From Blastomussa wellsi (Eukaryota; Cnidaria; Anthozoa; Scleractinia; Plerogyridae), in contig OX393561.1 in assembly GCA_947652115.1 (NCBI GenBank), positions 27,275,158 to 27,339,157 on the forward strand: 64,000 bases of DNA. The letters run 5' to 3'. Below the pieces are notes generated by a model. It did no database searches. It had not been told where the DNA came from and was given only the letters and a program-made list of their open reading frames with translations. A program made the translations under genes and the position numbers. Below are positions 29,771 to 39,963 of the stretch, piece after piece. The first letter of the stretch is position 1. Every line of letters begins with the position of its first letter.

Positions 29771-30923
29771 TTAAGTTATACCTTTCGACTCATATTTTGA
29801 GGGTGAGATTGTTTCATGGTCAGCTGCAGGTGCCTTATACAAGGCAACCAGGTTTTCAGGCCAAAGAACCACTTGTCCTTCCACTAGATTCTCTGAGCTG
29901 TCTGGTAAAGTTGCCCCTTCCTGCAGCACTTGTACTATCCTGACAGGGATATGTTCACTAGTTGCAATGGAGCTTACACATGTTGCCAATCCCTCAAAGG
30001 AAAATCCAGTTTGTTTATTTCCTTTAAGAACAAATACAATCGATCCTGTAACACAAAGAAACCAGAAAAAATTATTTGCTAGTTTGTCTTGTATTAGTAA
30101 AGTTTTGAATACATGATAAATCTTTAATTTGACCTAGCCACATATTTGTAACTTTAGTATAATTATGTAGTCACACCATGTAAATTTGCCATGACTGGTA
30201 TTAATGGAACAAAGTGGGGCATTGAGATGGGTTCCTTGGCTACATTACTTCTAGTATCCCAAACATGAGAATAATTATAACAGCCTAACATTAGAACCTT
30301 CAGTGTGAGGTCAATAAAATTGTCTTTGAAATGCAAATAACTTTTTGGTATAATTTGTGAACCAAATGAACCTTTTTTCATTAGGTCATGAAACAGGCAA
30401 TATATGTACCTGCCACAATTACAACTGCAGGTTGGTCTGAACAAGAGACACTCTGCTGACTTTGCTGCTCATTTTGGCATCTGATGGCAACCTCTACATT
30501 TGGCAAAATGAGGCAGTAACTGTCAACAAAAGAGCCAATGACCTTTTCCAAATAGTGTGACTTTTCATTAAGTGTGCTGTTTTCAGGTGGAACTGGGACT
30601 TTTGTGGGAGGGGACTTCACTGATGACATTCCAGTTTCATTCATGCAGCAATGCAGCAAGGGCATATGCTGTGAAAACTGGAGAAACAGATCTTCTGCTG
30701 GTGCAAAAGCATCTTTCACTCTTGCCTTGACATTGTTGCGACCAAACAGATTTCGGAAGTACATCAACGTTACAACGACGTGCTTGAAGAATTTCTGAAG
30801 CCAATCAAGATACTTGATGACATCTGCATGCTTGTTTTGGTTGTACGGTACCACGGGAAGGCCCACTATTATCGACTTTTGACTCGCTTCCTTTGAGTGA
30901 CATCCTTGAGGGGATTCAACCAC
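29771..30923 (-). CDS. Two-exon host-like gene, unknown function
   Basis: Exon 30923-30410 ends ...VVIVAG at the donor GCAG|GTACAT; a 364-bp intron (30409-30046) ends in a pyrimidine tract and TTACAG; exon 30045-29771 continues in phase (SIVFVLKGNKQTGFSFEG) to a stop after ESKGIT. First-exon blocks: IIVGLPVVPYNQNKHADVIK, LFGRNNVKARVKDAFAPAED. The latter faintly recalls the DUF6589 proteins common in cnidarian genomes (low confidence). The 5' end is uncertain; acceptors upstream were not found. Confidence 0.5.
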
Positions 30924-31026
30924 GGAATGAATCTAACAACTCTACATACTAAGATGATGTAATCAAATCGTAGATTGGCTTTCTCCTCTTCATTTATGAA
31001 GTAATTACAAATTTCAAACTCTCTGA

Positions 31027-31105
31027 GTAGTAGGAGGTGAGGCAAACAAATACCACCTGGTACCCACCGTAGATATACCAACTTCGGAACCCCCCCAACT
31101 GCGGA
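31027..31105 (-). repeat. Inverted, diverged copy of the E2 terminal sequence
   Basis: Pairs with 31256-31340 (shared GGAGGTGAGGCAAACAAATAC, ACCCACCGTAGATATACCAA). Indicates a second, truncated element end pointing away from E2, head to head with it at about 31165-31190. Confidence 0.7.
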
Positions 31106-31178
31106 AAACAGCCAGTTTGCACATCACTTCCTATCGGTGAAGACGAGATTTCGAAACTCCAGGGGAACCCTGCACCAC

Positions 31179-31790
31179 CAAGGCGTTGCAGGGCCCCCAA
31201 CAAAGGGGGAAGAAATCTAATTTTAACAAACAAGGAAACAAAGATAGAAACAAAACTGCGCTGTTGGGGGGGTTCCGAACTTGGTATATCTACGGTGGGT
31301 CCTGCGGTTGTATTTGTTTACCTCACCTCCAACTACTTCGAGGAAGGACAACCCCCAGGCCGGCGCAGCTGTGCCGAGCGAGGGTTGCGCAAGAAACCGC
31401 TTTCAACCGCTTTCAACTTGTTTCAACCGACATTTCACACAATTAGACAGAAGTGGCAGTTCACAAGACAGAAGCGGCGCCCTTTCAAAAAATGGTACAC
31501 GGAGCAAACAAGTGCATGTGGTTGCTGCGAAATCGGCAAAAGAACTGCGGCAAAAGGTGTGTCGGAAAATATTGCGCGCAGCATAACTGGCAAATAAAAA
31601 AAGGAATGCAAAAGCCGGCACCATGCCGCAGCTGTGGCATCGGAGTTTTGACCGACTACCGACTATGCGCGCATTGCGGCGGGCTCTCGCTAAAACAGCG
31701 GCTTACACGCATAGAGAAAAAAGAAAGAAAAAACATGAACTTGTTTTGCTCGAGCTGATGCATGACAAAAGAGCAAGCAGTTAGAGATTT
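31179..31790 (+). repeat. E2 left terminal inverted repeat
   Basis: Matches the reverse complement of 44548-45144, including the zinc-protein gene and CAAGCAGTTAGAGATTTGCA at its inner end. Confidence 0.85.
31492..31758 (+). CDS. Terminal-repeat zinc protein, left copy
   Basis: 88 codons from ATG 31492. C-x-C-type cluster MVHGANKCMWL, NCGKRCVGKYCAQH (Cys/Cys/Cys/His), followed by a second ribbon CRSCGIGVLTDYRLCAHCGG, a basic tail and a final frame altered by an indel in an A-run (the right copy ends ELMHDKRASS). The first cluster resembles small zinc domains seen in large DNA viruses (inference). Lying inside the terminal repeat, it is present at both ends. Confidence 0.6.
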   Translation: MVHGANKCMWLLRNRQKNCGKRCVGKYCAQHNWQIKKGMQKPAPCRSCGIGVLTDYRLCAHCGGLSLKQRLTRIEKKERKNMNLFCSS

Positions 31791-31816
31791 GCATCATAAA
31801 AGCAACACAAACATCG

Positions 31817-32098
31817 ATGGCTGAAAAGGAAATAGGACTGGAGGAGGAAATTGAAGTATTATGCAAGAAGTATATTTCAAACGAAATGTCTGAACAAGAA
31901 CTAGAGGCGGAAATTGAAATATTACGCAAGGAGTATGTTATAGACGAAGGTTGTTTACCATTTACACGGGGAAACCGGTTGGTCGACGGTTTGTGTAAAT
32001 GGAAAGCAAAAGTCCCCAATGGAAATTTCCGTTTGGGAATGGCGTGTTCCATTTACAAAACAGACCCAACTTACCGAGAAAGCCAAGGGCGAGTTTGA
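31817..32098 (+). CDS. Small acidic helical protein, unknown
   Basis: 93 codons, MAEKEIGLEEEIEVLCKKYI; two similar helical units (EEEIEVLCKKYISNE, EAEIEILRKEYVIDE). The 3' half (from 31958) is inserted hairpin repeat, so the native C-terminus is lost. Confidence 0.4.
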   Translation: MAEKEIGLEEEIEVLCKKYISNEMSEQELEAEIEILRKEYVIDEGCLPFTRGNRLVDGLCKWKAKVPNGNFRLGMACSIYKTDPTYRESQGRV

Positions 32099-32293
32099 CA
32101 TATTGGCGTAGGGCCTGGAACTTGTGGCGAATGACAAATGGGAAGCAAATTTTCCGTTCGGAAATTTCGTTTGGGAATTTTGGACTACCTTTCAAGAAAT
32201 CCCGTTTTCCAAAGACAATTTCCATTCGGGGAGACAAAATTAGTCTTTCCATTTACATTCCATCCGGAATTTCCGGATTTTTTTGGTAAATGG
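31958..32293. repeat. Cluster of CCATTTAC/GTAAATGG stem-loops
   Basis: CCATTTACAC (31958) pairs with GTGTAAATGG (31993-32002); a second CCATTTACA at 32049; CCATTTAC (32249) pairs with GTAAATGG (32286-32293). GGAAATTTCCGTTTGGGAA-like motifs recur between. Probably MITE-derived. Confidence 0.55.
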
Positions 32294-32318
32294 TAAACAA
32301 CCGAAATGTCTCAACAGT

Positions 32319-32541
32319 AAATAAAAGAACTTGCGCGCCGGAAGAAAAAAGAAACGTGGGATGAGGCACCTTTTTGCGAAAAACTTGAGAAATTTACAAA
32401 AGTAATCTATTGCCTCAAATGTGATTATTGCGGAAAAACTGGTTTATGTGCCGCATGTTTTGAAAATGGAGAAAAACACTACTTTGAATCATTTCAATGG
32501 CCTGATGAAGAATACTACGAAATGTTAATAGAATACGTGTG
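32319..32541 (+). pseudogene. Zinc-ribbon fragment of F-box-like accessory gene
   Basis: Frame without an ATG: ETWDEAPFCEKLEKFTKVIY, CLKCDYCGKTGLCAACFENG, then EKHYFESFQWPDEEYY and stop. C-x2-C-x2-C and C-x2-C give a zinc ribbon. APFC-x-K/R matches the start of the domain after the F-box-like motif in 56440-56634, so it looks like the lost 3' half of that gene type. Confidence 0.5.
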
Positions 32542-32657
32542 ACAGGAAAGAAAAATTTTGAACGTGTTTTGCACGAGCTGATGTCAACCAGTAGAGACTT
32601 GCATACTTGTAAGTACAACCAGTTAGAGATTTGTATACTTGTTGTTAAAGGCGCGCA

Positions 32658-32990
32658 ATGGTTCGAGGAGAAAACAACTGCAACCTTTCCGAGTCAATTC
32701 AAAACCTCCCTCCAGAGCTCCGGGAGCGAATTTGTAAGGAGCACATCGCAGTCAAAGTCAAGGAGCGATTGTATCTCGGTTTTGATATTGTGCATGACGA
32801 GTTATTTGAGCGAATAGAAAACGAGTTTTTGGCCCTTTTTTGCGACAGATGTGAACATTTTTTAGATGACTACGAGGAAATTCACATTCACGACGCAATG
32901 TGTGGACACGGAGGTGAGAGGTGGGTCAACATTTGGCGAACAACCGTTAACGTGAGTTCTTTTCCGCCACAGAAGTTGGTGAGCGCATAG
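32658..32990 (+). CDS. F-box-like accessory protein of E2
   Basis: 110 codons. SESIQNLPPELRERICKEHI is the F-box-like segment (L-P-x-E-L-x3-I). ALFCDRCEHFL begins a zinc region that then diverges. Homologue at 56440-56634. Similar motifs occur in P1 (7121-8567), so both element lineages carry this gene type near or within the same element. Adaptor function inferred only. Confidence 0.5.
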   Translation: MVRGENNCNLSESIQNLPPELRERICKEHIAVKVKERLYLGFDIVHDELFERIENEFLALFCDRCEHFLDDYEEIHIHDAMCGHGGERWVNIWRTTVNVSSFPPQKLVSA

Positions 32991-33205
32991 CCTGACCTAT
33001 CCGTCTGACCTCTCTCTGCCAAACGGGCGTTGAAAGTTCCTTGTAAATACAGAAAATCGAGTGAAAAAGCAGAAGCATTTCACGTTTCAAGTTCTGCCTA
33101 TCTTTAATTTGTGCCACTAGTTGGGAACTTTTTTTCGCAGGGCAACCAGAGGACTGGTCTATTTTTTTAAAACATAGAGGGAGATTTTTTGACTCAAAGT
33201 TTAGT
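32991..33205. other. Spacer, no gene seen
   Basis: Non-coding between a plus-strand and a minus-strand gene; TTCAAGTTCTGCCTATC region without motifs I recognise. Confidence 0.4.
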
Positions 33206-33691
33206 TCAAATTTGTGCACGAGAGATCTGTTTGAATTCAGTGTCGGAAACATTGTTATCGTCAAGAGCTTGAGAGACGGAGCTTTTCATTGAGTCATGCT
33301 TTGCAAGGGCCAGAGCTTGAATTTTCGTGTGCTTTTTAACTTTCCTTTCCAGCTTCTTGTTCGCAACAGACAGGCCTGTGGAGGCAAACCCAAGGAGAGC
33401 GGATATTCCAGCAACAGGCGCTCCGACCACAATTCCGACGCCAGTGAGTGAAGATGCAACGGCCCCGCAAGACATGGCGGCACTTGCAACGCCAAGAGAG
33501 ACCACAGAATAGTGAATCACTTTTCGAGCTTTCTTGTATTTTTTCAATACAAGCCTGTAATGTTCAGCCTCATCGGCTATTTCTTTTTCAATTTTGCTGA
33601 TCTCAGTTAGCCGGAAATTTTCGGTTCTTTCCAGGGGAAGTTCTGAATAAATATTTGGCGGAGCACTTGGCAACACATTTGCCGAAGACAT
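33206..33691 (-). CDS. Predicted membrane protein of E2
   Basis: 161 intact codons. Charged N-terminal helix (ISKIEKEIADEAEHYRLVLK), a central Gly/Ala-rich hydrophobic stretch of about 50 residues (VASAAMSCGAVASSLTGVGI ... AGISALLGFASTGLSV) long enough for two membrane passes, then a basic helix (KKLERKVKKHTKIQALALAK). Probably a virion or membrane-active protein; family not identified. One of the few unbroken genes of E2. Confidence 0.55.
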   Translation of the reverse strand: MSSANVLPSAPPNIYSELPLERTENFRLTEISKIEKEIADEAEHYRLVLKKYKKARKVIHYSVVSLGVASAAMSCGAVASSLTGVGIVVGAPVAGISALLGFASTGLSVANKKLERKVKKHTKIQALALAKHDSMKSSVSQALDDNNVSDTEFKQISRAQI

Positions 33692-33703
33692 GGTTATAAC
33701 ATT

Positions 33704-34359
33704 TCAATTTATTTCTAAAAGGAAATAAATTGGGAACCCGTGAAAGTCAAACAGTTCGCCATTTTCATTTTTTACCGAGATGGTCAAACTTGACACTTCT
33801 TTGCCTGCATTTGTGTCCCTCAGAACAAGTTGCTCCCCGCTCTGATATGAAACTTTTTCATAAGGCTTTCCTTTTATGTCAAAGCTCGCAAGAACACTCG
33901 AGTGCTTGCCGTTGAAAAGGTTCTACTCTCTGTCCACTAAATCGCAGTGGATAAAATAAAAGTTCTCAGTTTTTACACCACAGATAATAATCTGGCTGTT
34001 ATAACAAAAAATTTTTTCATATTGTCGCTTATATCAAATCCTGTGACATTTTTTTCTTTGTTTGGGGTAACGATAAGTGTTCTCCCGAATGGACCCCTCG
34101 TTGCAGAAAATATTTTGTCTGGGAAACCTTCGTTGAAAAAGTTTTGGATACTTTCGAGAACATAGTTGCCAGGTAGTAAAAGAGTTTCTTCTTTTCTAGA
34201 CTGCCCAAACTTTCCTAACAGTTTCCCCATTTCTCTTAAGTTGTGCCACGAGTTATAAAGCGAACAAGACAACAGTCGGACATAACTCGGTTTCTGAATT
34301 GGCTTGCCAAAGTAAACAGTGTGATCGTTTTCTGTTGTTACAATGGTAAGCACAACCAT
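33704..34359 (-). pseudogene. E2 minor capsid (penton-like) protein
   Basis: ATG 34359 (MVVLTIVTTENDHTVYFGKP). Middle SLYNSWHNLREMGKLL and GPFGRTLIVTPNKEKNV; a shift near 34000 leads to the C-terminal part FYFIHCDLVD, then a TAG, NLFNGKHSSVLASFDIKGKP, and ends FHGFPIYFLLEIN. The IHCDLV / ...LVLRD / L-x-I-x-V-x-x-E-x-G order is that of Polinton-type minor capsid proteins. A second partial copy is at 48090-48575. Confidence 0.55.
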
Positions 34360-34413
34360 TTTATTTTGTTGCGAGCAAATTTTCAATAGAAAAATAACGG
34401 GGAATATAGAAAG

Positions 34414-35857
34414 ATGAACATCTGGAAAACCGCACGCAAGCAAGATTCTGTTGCGTTTGACTATCTCGAAAAAAGAGCGCAGGCTGCCAGTATCTCCACG
34501 GCGAAAGCGAAGCTCGCACAAGAGAATGCGTGGGCGGCTTTTTCTGCACGGTTTCCGAGGGCCGACAAAAGTCAATTTGCAGCACAGACATTTTTTGCGT
34601 CAGACCACACAGCAACAGCTGAAATATTTTACAAAGAGGGTCCCGGCAGTCTGCAAAGCGTCTTCGGTTCAGACCGCAAATATTGGAGGGCAGGTATGAA
34701 AAGCGCGCTGGGTTTGGTGGACGTTGGTGGCTACCCTTTCCAGTTATCGCCCCGCACAGAAAAAAGTTCGCTGCCGGTTCCAGCAGTTCCATTGGAAGAC
34801 GCGGCGCAAAGTTTGAAGAAAATATTCAAAAACTCAGTAGATATTTATGTCGCCCCTGACCAGTATTTTACAACAAAGTTCAGAGAGGTATTCCAAAAGG
34901 AACAATAGAAGTTCGAAACGTCAAAGCCCGCAAAAAATGGCTAGCGGGACCAAATCTATCTTTCTGGGAACAGCAGCTGGACTTTGCAGTGTGGTGCGCG
35001 ACGACAGGTTGCGGAATATCTCGAGAAGTATTTTACAAAGACAACAAAACGCTGAATCTGCCGCTGCAGGTGCGGGCTTTCTACATCTTCAACGTGTACT
35101 TCACGGTTCGGCGCATCCTGTATCAGCTCGGAGGCATCCAAAGCGTGAGCTCACTGCCGGGCGACCCAACATGGAGTCAGACCAACAACAATCATGACGT
35201 GGCGTCTTACAAAAGATTGTGCGCAGAATTCGCCGTTCCCCCGTCAACCGATTTCCGCTACACGCGGGGACCAAACCACGGGCTGGGGAGCGTTTACATT
35301 TATTGCCGCGACCCTTTCATACTGCACGTGCCTATCCATCGGCAAAAGCAAAATTCGACGACGAGGACCCAAGGGCGTCAGAAAAGGGGATTTCAATATG
35401 TTTCATAAGAAAAGACGCCGGGGAAGAGCAATTCAACTGGTTCGCGGCCCAAAACCTCGGCAGGTTTGACCCAGGCGGGTTTGTCGCGAATAAACCAGTC
35501 GATAGAAGCGTTCGTTTACTGCGGGTTGGGCGCGCAGTCAACGTCCGCAGCAGCATCCTGGACGAAGGGGGGCGCGCAAAGGAGGCGCAGAGCGAGTTCC
35601 TGGTCTTGGTGGAAGACGCGATAAGGCAACCTGACCTGGCAAAAAGCGTGCAGCGCTACCAACTGACGGTCGATGAAGCAAAATTACGGTTGAACCTTGC
35701 TGTTTGCCCGGGCGCCTGGCTAATGCCCGAGCGGATGGAAATTAACACAGAAAGCACGGTTGGCTACAACAACCGATTGAAACAGGCGATACCGGGCATG
35801 AAGCTGGGGGTCAACGACGGGGCAAACAAAAGCACAAAAAAGCAGCGCTTCGGCTGA
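34414..35857 (+). pseudogene. Large E2 structural-type protein, twice frameshifted
   Basis: About 480 residues across three frames: MNIWKTARKQDSVAFDYLEK (34414-34900), then FWEQQLDFAVWC, RAFYIFNVYFTVRRILYQLG and TDFRYTRGPNHGLGSVYIY (to about 35310), then EEQFNWFAAQNLG, VNVRSSILDEGG, VQRYQLTVDEAKLRLNLAV and a C-terminal GYNNRLKQAIPGMKLG. No catalytic motifs. The size and its place among capsid genes suggest a virion protein; I cannot name the family. Confidence 0.5.
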
Positions 35858-36081
35858 TGGGTGGCGGGAAATCGAAAATAAACCCGCCAAACAGTCACCC
35901 TTCGAATCCGATTCACAAAGCCGCAGTGAAGAAAGAGCCAGCGCCTGTCTCCCAAACAGCAGCGGAACCAACGCCAACGCCAACGGCTGGCTCCGGCAGC
36001 CAGACACATCTCGACAACAAAATATCTGTCGCTGTTGGCGCGGTTGCATTTGCGGGTTTGGAATTCTTAACATTGCGTTAA
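35857..36081 (+). CDS. Small tail-anchored protein
   Basis: 74 codons; Gly-Gly-Gly-Lys N-terminus, Pro/Thr-rich middle, C-terminal hydrophobic segment ISVAVGAVAFAGLEFLTL. Starts at the stop of the preceding gene and overlaps the convergent gene's end by four bases. The MGGGKS start could be a myristoylation site (inference). Confidence 0.45.
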   Translation: MGGGKSKINPPNSHPSNPIHKAAVKKEPAPVSQTAAEPTPTPTAGSGSQTHLDNKISVAVGAVAFAGLEFLTLR

Positions 36082-37390
36082 CGCTGCTGCTCGACCAGAA
36101 ACGCCACAACAGCCAAAATCAGAAGCCAGGCGTGCTCTGCCAGAAAAGAGACGACCTCCCGTCAGCTTTGAATAGGAAAGAAACAATGGAGCCAATTAAC
36201 CCGGGAAGGATTCCATCAAGTTTTTTGCCAATCTCTTTCAAGCCATTTCCCAACGCTTTCCCGGTGGCTTTCAGCGACGAGTTGATGGCGCCAACGACAG
36301 CACCAATCGTGACGCCAGCGGCAAGCAAGATTGCCCCGGTGGTCACGCCTATTTTTTGAAGATCTCTTTGACCCTTTTTCGAAGAGGCTTCTCTCGTTCA
36401 ATTTCCTCAATCTGTGTGTGAACCTGAATGATCTCTTCGAGACGCTGCGCCACTCGGCCTTCTGCTGCTTCTCTGTCAGATGGTGAGGCGTTCTCGTCGT
36501 TGACGATCGCCCTGTCTTCTTCATTTTGGCGTTCCAGTTCTGCTTTTTGAACTTTCAGGTTGTTGAGGGTTTCTGTGGCAATTTTTTCTTGAACTTCACT
36601 GAGCCTGTCATTTTCTTCTGTGAGCTTCTGAAGATCTTCTTTTAATTGTGGCGCCTATTTTACTATTTTGTTTATTTTTTCAAAGTGCTTTCTTTTATCT
36701 TGATGTTCTTTTTCAAAGTCTCTTTTCTCCTTTTAAGTTTTTGAATTTCTTTTCCATTCAAAGGACCGTATGCATCTTCAACAGCAGCTATCTGTTCATT
36801 CTGTTTCTGGCATCTTCCATGGCGTTTTTAACTTTTTCTTGTTCTTTAGCCATAGATACAGATTTTTCAAGTTCTTTTTCTTTTTCAGCCAGTTCTTGCT
36901 GAACGGCTTCCTGTGATTCAAAAATGGACTATCCGAGGGCAGTTTTTATTTCTTGGGTAAGTTTTGGATTTAGTTGTTTTTGTTTTTTATCCTTTTCTGT
37001 GGTAAACAGGTCAAATGCCTTTTTTCCAGCGCCAAACATTTTAACTTGAAGCCTTCCCTTTGGGCTGTAAAATACCTCAAGCTCGCTTGAGCTCATGTTC
37101 GGAAATTGTTCTTTTGCAGTAATCCAAGCTCGTTCACTGCTGTACACCAATGGAGTTTCCTCGGTGTAAGAAGTGTCATGCAGCCCGCTCTGTTCGTGAT
37201 GCATTGTCTGCATTTCAATTTCTTCGCCACCATGATAGGGTGTCGATGCAGAGACAGGCTGAGTCTGAAATGGTTGGGTTGAATTGCCCTCTTGTTCGCC
37301 ATCGTTGTCAATAGCATCGTCAAGTTCAGGGTTTTCGTGGCCAAAGGGTTGTGGGTCAAAAGCAGGGTTTTCAAAACCACCTTCCGCCAT
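36078..37390 (-). pseudogene. E2 coiled-coil protein with C-terminal membrane segments
   Basis: ATG 37390. Acidic Pro/Asn-rich head (ENPAFDPQPFGHENPELDDA), YSSERAWITAKEQFPNMSSS domain, then a TAG at 36929 and a long coiled coil (SQEAVQQELAEKEKELEKSV ... QLKEDLQKLTEENDRLSEVQ ... EEIEREKPLRKRVKEIFKK). Loss of one A at 36351 creates a stop; the next frame gives a Gly/Ala-rich amphipathic segment (GAILLAAGVTIGAVVGAINS, KALGNGLKEIGKKLDGIL) and finally AWLLILAVVAFLVEQQR. About 430 residues originally. Probably a structural or membrane-remodelling virion protein. Confidence 0.5.
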
Positions 37391-37436
37391 TGTTGTTTAT
37401 TTGAACAAAAATATTTTATTGTTTAATATAGATAAA

Positions 37437-38105
37437 ATGGCGGTCCAAACGAATCTTCGGCCAACGCACAAAGAGAAAATTTTCAACGCGATGAAATTCG
37501 AGCGTGCAGTAAAGCGCATCACCTTTGAACGTAGCGACGCCAACCCCAGCGAGACCCTGAATGTTTTTGTGCCCAAGCTGAATGAGGAAGAGGTCCTCGT
37601 GCCCGGCTCGCTCGCACTGCTTTTCAAAATCGACCAAGGAAAGTATAAACCTCAGAGTCAACCCCAAGAGAAGATCCATGAAAGGAATCCTTCTCCTGTT
37701 CATCGAGCCTTACGCTCCGGGGGCCAGAGATACAGAAAAGTACTTCAACCCCGAAAAGTCAGCGTCACGGTGAACGGCTCGCCTAACATGCTGTACAACA
37801 ACGGCATCTTATACAGGGACATGTGGGAAATGGTCCGTCGCTTCTTTCCACAGAAGAAAACGCCCCACATGAATATGACAAAGTTCTACAGCGATGACAA
37901 GTTCGGGCTTTTAACCGATCTGCGCTCCATGGCAGATCAGTCGCTGCACGGCAGCGGCGCGCGCCTCGTAAACACACAAGACGGGGTACAGCTTGAGCTC
38001 GAGAGGAAGGCAACCGGAGGAGCCAATGTGAACTGCTACGTCTTTGTTATATCCGACTCGCAGATAAACATATTGCAGCAACAATTGCATTCTGTGCAAT
38101 ACTGA
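37437..38105 (+). pseudogene. Candidate E2 major capsid protein, internally shortened
   Basis: ATG 37437, MAVQTNLRPTHKEKIFNAMK, SETLNVFVPKLNEEEVLVPG; a compensated frameshift spans about 37650-37755 (the shifted frame reads KGILLLFIEPYAPGARDTEK), then VSVTVNGSPNMLYNNGI, TKFYSDDKFGLLTDLRSM, GVQLELERKATG and CYVFVISDSQINIL. Only 222 residues, about half of a double-jelly-roll capsid, so a deletion is likely. It sits immediately before the packaging ATPase, the usual place for a capsid gene. Identification moderate. Confidence 0.5.
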
Positions 38106-38112
38106 TATAGAA

Positions 38113-38684
38113 ATGAATGCAAGCAACATCCCGTTCAACGCGTTGATCGTGGGTCCGACGAATTCAGGCAAATCGCAGTTTGTGGTGGGCCAGCTCTGTG
38201 GCCCTTTTCGTGGCAAGTTCGACAACATCGTGTTGATATGCCCGACGTTCGCGCACAACAAAACCTACCACCGAATTGGTGAAGATGACCCGCGAATGTT
38301 TGTGATAATATGCGCGCACCACGGGGTGGAAATTTGCTTGGAGCTCGTCACCTGGCTTTTCGAGGGCACCAACACGCTCATAATCCTCGATGACTGTGCA
38401 TCCTCGAAAGATGTGAAAGGGCGCACAGGCCCGCTGGTAAATCTTGCCTTTTCTGCCTGACATATTGGCATCAGCGTTTGGGTGCTGACGCAGAAGTTGA
38501 CCAGCATAACAGCCTCTTTCCGGGAGAACGTGGCGTTCTCTTTTACACCCTCGCGGCAGAGACCACGAAAGCCATCTTTGATGATTACGCTGGGGAACTC
38601 TCCCAGGATGAGTACAAAGGTCTTATTTCAAACCTGAAAGAGCGAAAGTTCGCGCATCTCGCTTCGGCACCCCTACAGAGTTGA
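38113..38684 (+). pseudogene. E2 A32/FtsK-like packaging ATPase
   Basis: Walker A GPTNSGKS (residues 14-21), Walker B TLIILDDCA (Asp 93-94), then an in-frame TGA at 38458-38460 and a shift near 38525 into FYTLAAETTKAIFDDYAGEL. The motif pair and length of about 190 residues fit the HerA/FtsK-type genome-packaging ATPases of Polintons and related viruses. It lies 8 bases after the capsid-candidate stop, same strand. Confidence 0.8.
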
Positions 38685-38752
38685 ATTGAAAAAATGAAAG
38701 TTCGCAACCCCTTCGATTTGAACTGAAAAATTTTAGTTCCAGCAGAACAAGA

Positions 38753-39283
38753 ATGGAAAAAGCAGCAGAACAAATGGCAGAAGAGCATGCAATCGCGGAA
38801 GTTATGAACCTGCTGAAAGCCGAGCCGTCGAGCCGCCAGCTGTTGTTGTGGCAGGCTGCGGCTCCGATATTCCTGCTCTTCGTGAGCAGCTGGCCGTGCT
38901 GGTGTCGACAGGAAAAGCCAGAGGCCATCGGGGTGCAGTTAACACACGAGCAGGTGAAGCGCCTCTCCGACAAAGATGTTGAGAAATACACCAAACGGTA
39001 CGAGACCTACGTGGGCTCAAAGACAACTGACAGCTTGATCGACAGCTTCATTTTTCTTGTCTCCAAAGGCGTCGGAATGGTCGTTGCCGTGGATGACATC
39101 GAGGCTTATCAAAAAGAACTCAGAAACGACTACATCATCAACAAAGAGCTCTCCAACCTGGCCGGCAACATGGCTTTGAAGTGTGGCCGTTTTCTTGATG
39201 TGGCCAACACGGCGCTGATCACCGCAAAACACATTTTGAAGCACAAAGCGGAAGCTGTGCAAAACTCACCAACTATTGAATAA
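38753..39283 (+). CDS. E2 membrane-associated protein, unknown
   Basis: 176 intact codons. N-terminal helix with a hydrophobic patch (LLLWQAAAPIFLLFVSSWPC), then a charged region VQLTHEQVKRLSDKDVEKYT and a C-terminal helical domain LSNLAGNMALKCGRFLDVAN. Same strand as the ATPase. No family recognised; probably a virion component. Confidence 0.45.
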   Translation: MEKAAEQMAEEHAIAEVMNLLKAEPSSRQLLLWQAAAPIFLLFVSSWPCWCRQEKPEAIGVQLTHEQVKRLSDKDVEKYTKRYETYVGSKTTDSLIDSFIFLVSKGVGMVVAVDDIEAYQKELRNDYIINKELSNLAGNMALKCGRFLDVANTALITAKHILKHKAEAVQNSPTIE

Positions 39284-39377
39284 TCACTGCGCAAAACTCA
39301 CCAAGAAATAGTCGACAATTCCTCACAAAAGTTATTTTTCTTAATTAAATACACGGAAATAATCAGCATCCCTCGCA

Positions 39378-39942
39378 ATGTCCGAAGAACAGCAACCGAC
39401 CGCTGTCTCACAGATCTCTGAAGAACAGCAACCGACCGCTCTAGTCTCACAGGCAACTCCACAAACTCCGGCAACAAAGCCTGCCAAAAATCCCAAGCGG
39501 GTAGCTGCTGGCAAAATCGTTGCTGAAAGAACACGGTTGGCCCGCGAAGCGCAAAAAAAAGCCGTAGCCGAGGCTTCTGTCATAATTGCAAAAGATAAAC
39601 AATATGCACCCGCTCCGCAGGTTCCAGAGACCACACCATCGCCCGATTCCAAAAGTTTTCAAAATGTTCTCAGCACAAACCAATGGATCTATATTATTGG
39701 AATCGGCGCTACACTTGTTACAACCTATGTCAAGCGTGAAGACATCCGAGCCTTTTTTCAGGCACGGGCACCGGCATCTGCACTGGAAGCACCTGCACCT
39801 GCACCCGCATCTGCAACGCCACCCAAAAGAGGCATCCGCCCGACGGACTAGAGATTTGAATATATATATATATAGGGGTGAACTCGCGTTCGTGGGCGCC
39901 GCGGCGCTCGCTCTGGGCTACGCAGCCTTCCGGTTCCTTTAA
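39378..39942 (+). pseudogene. E2 Ala/Pro-rich protein with transmembrane segments
   Basis: Begins with duplicated SEEQQPTA units, then basic KPAKNPKRVAAGK and a membrane segment NQWIYIIGIGATLVTTYV. Stop at 39851. After an AT microsatellite (39857-39873) a second frame gives GELAFVGAAALALGYAAFRF, identical in type to the C-terminus of 48655-49041. So the gene seems a composite of two tail sequences upstream of the integrase. Confidence 0.4.
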
Positions 39943-39963
39943 ACTTTTTTTGCTCTTTTACTG

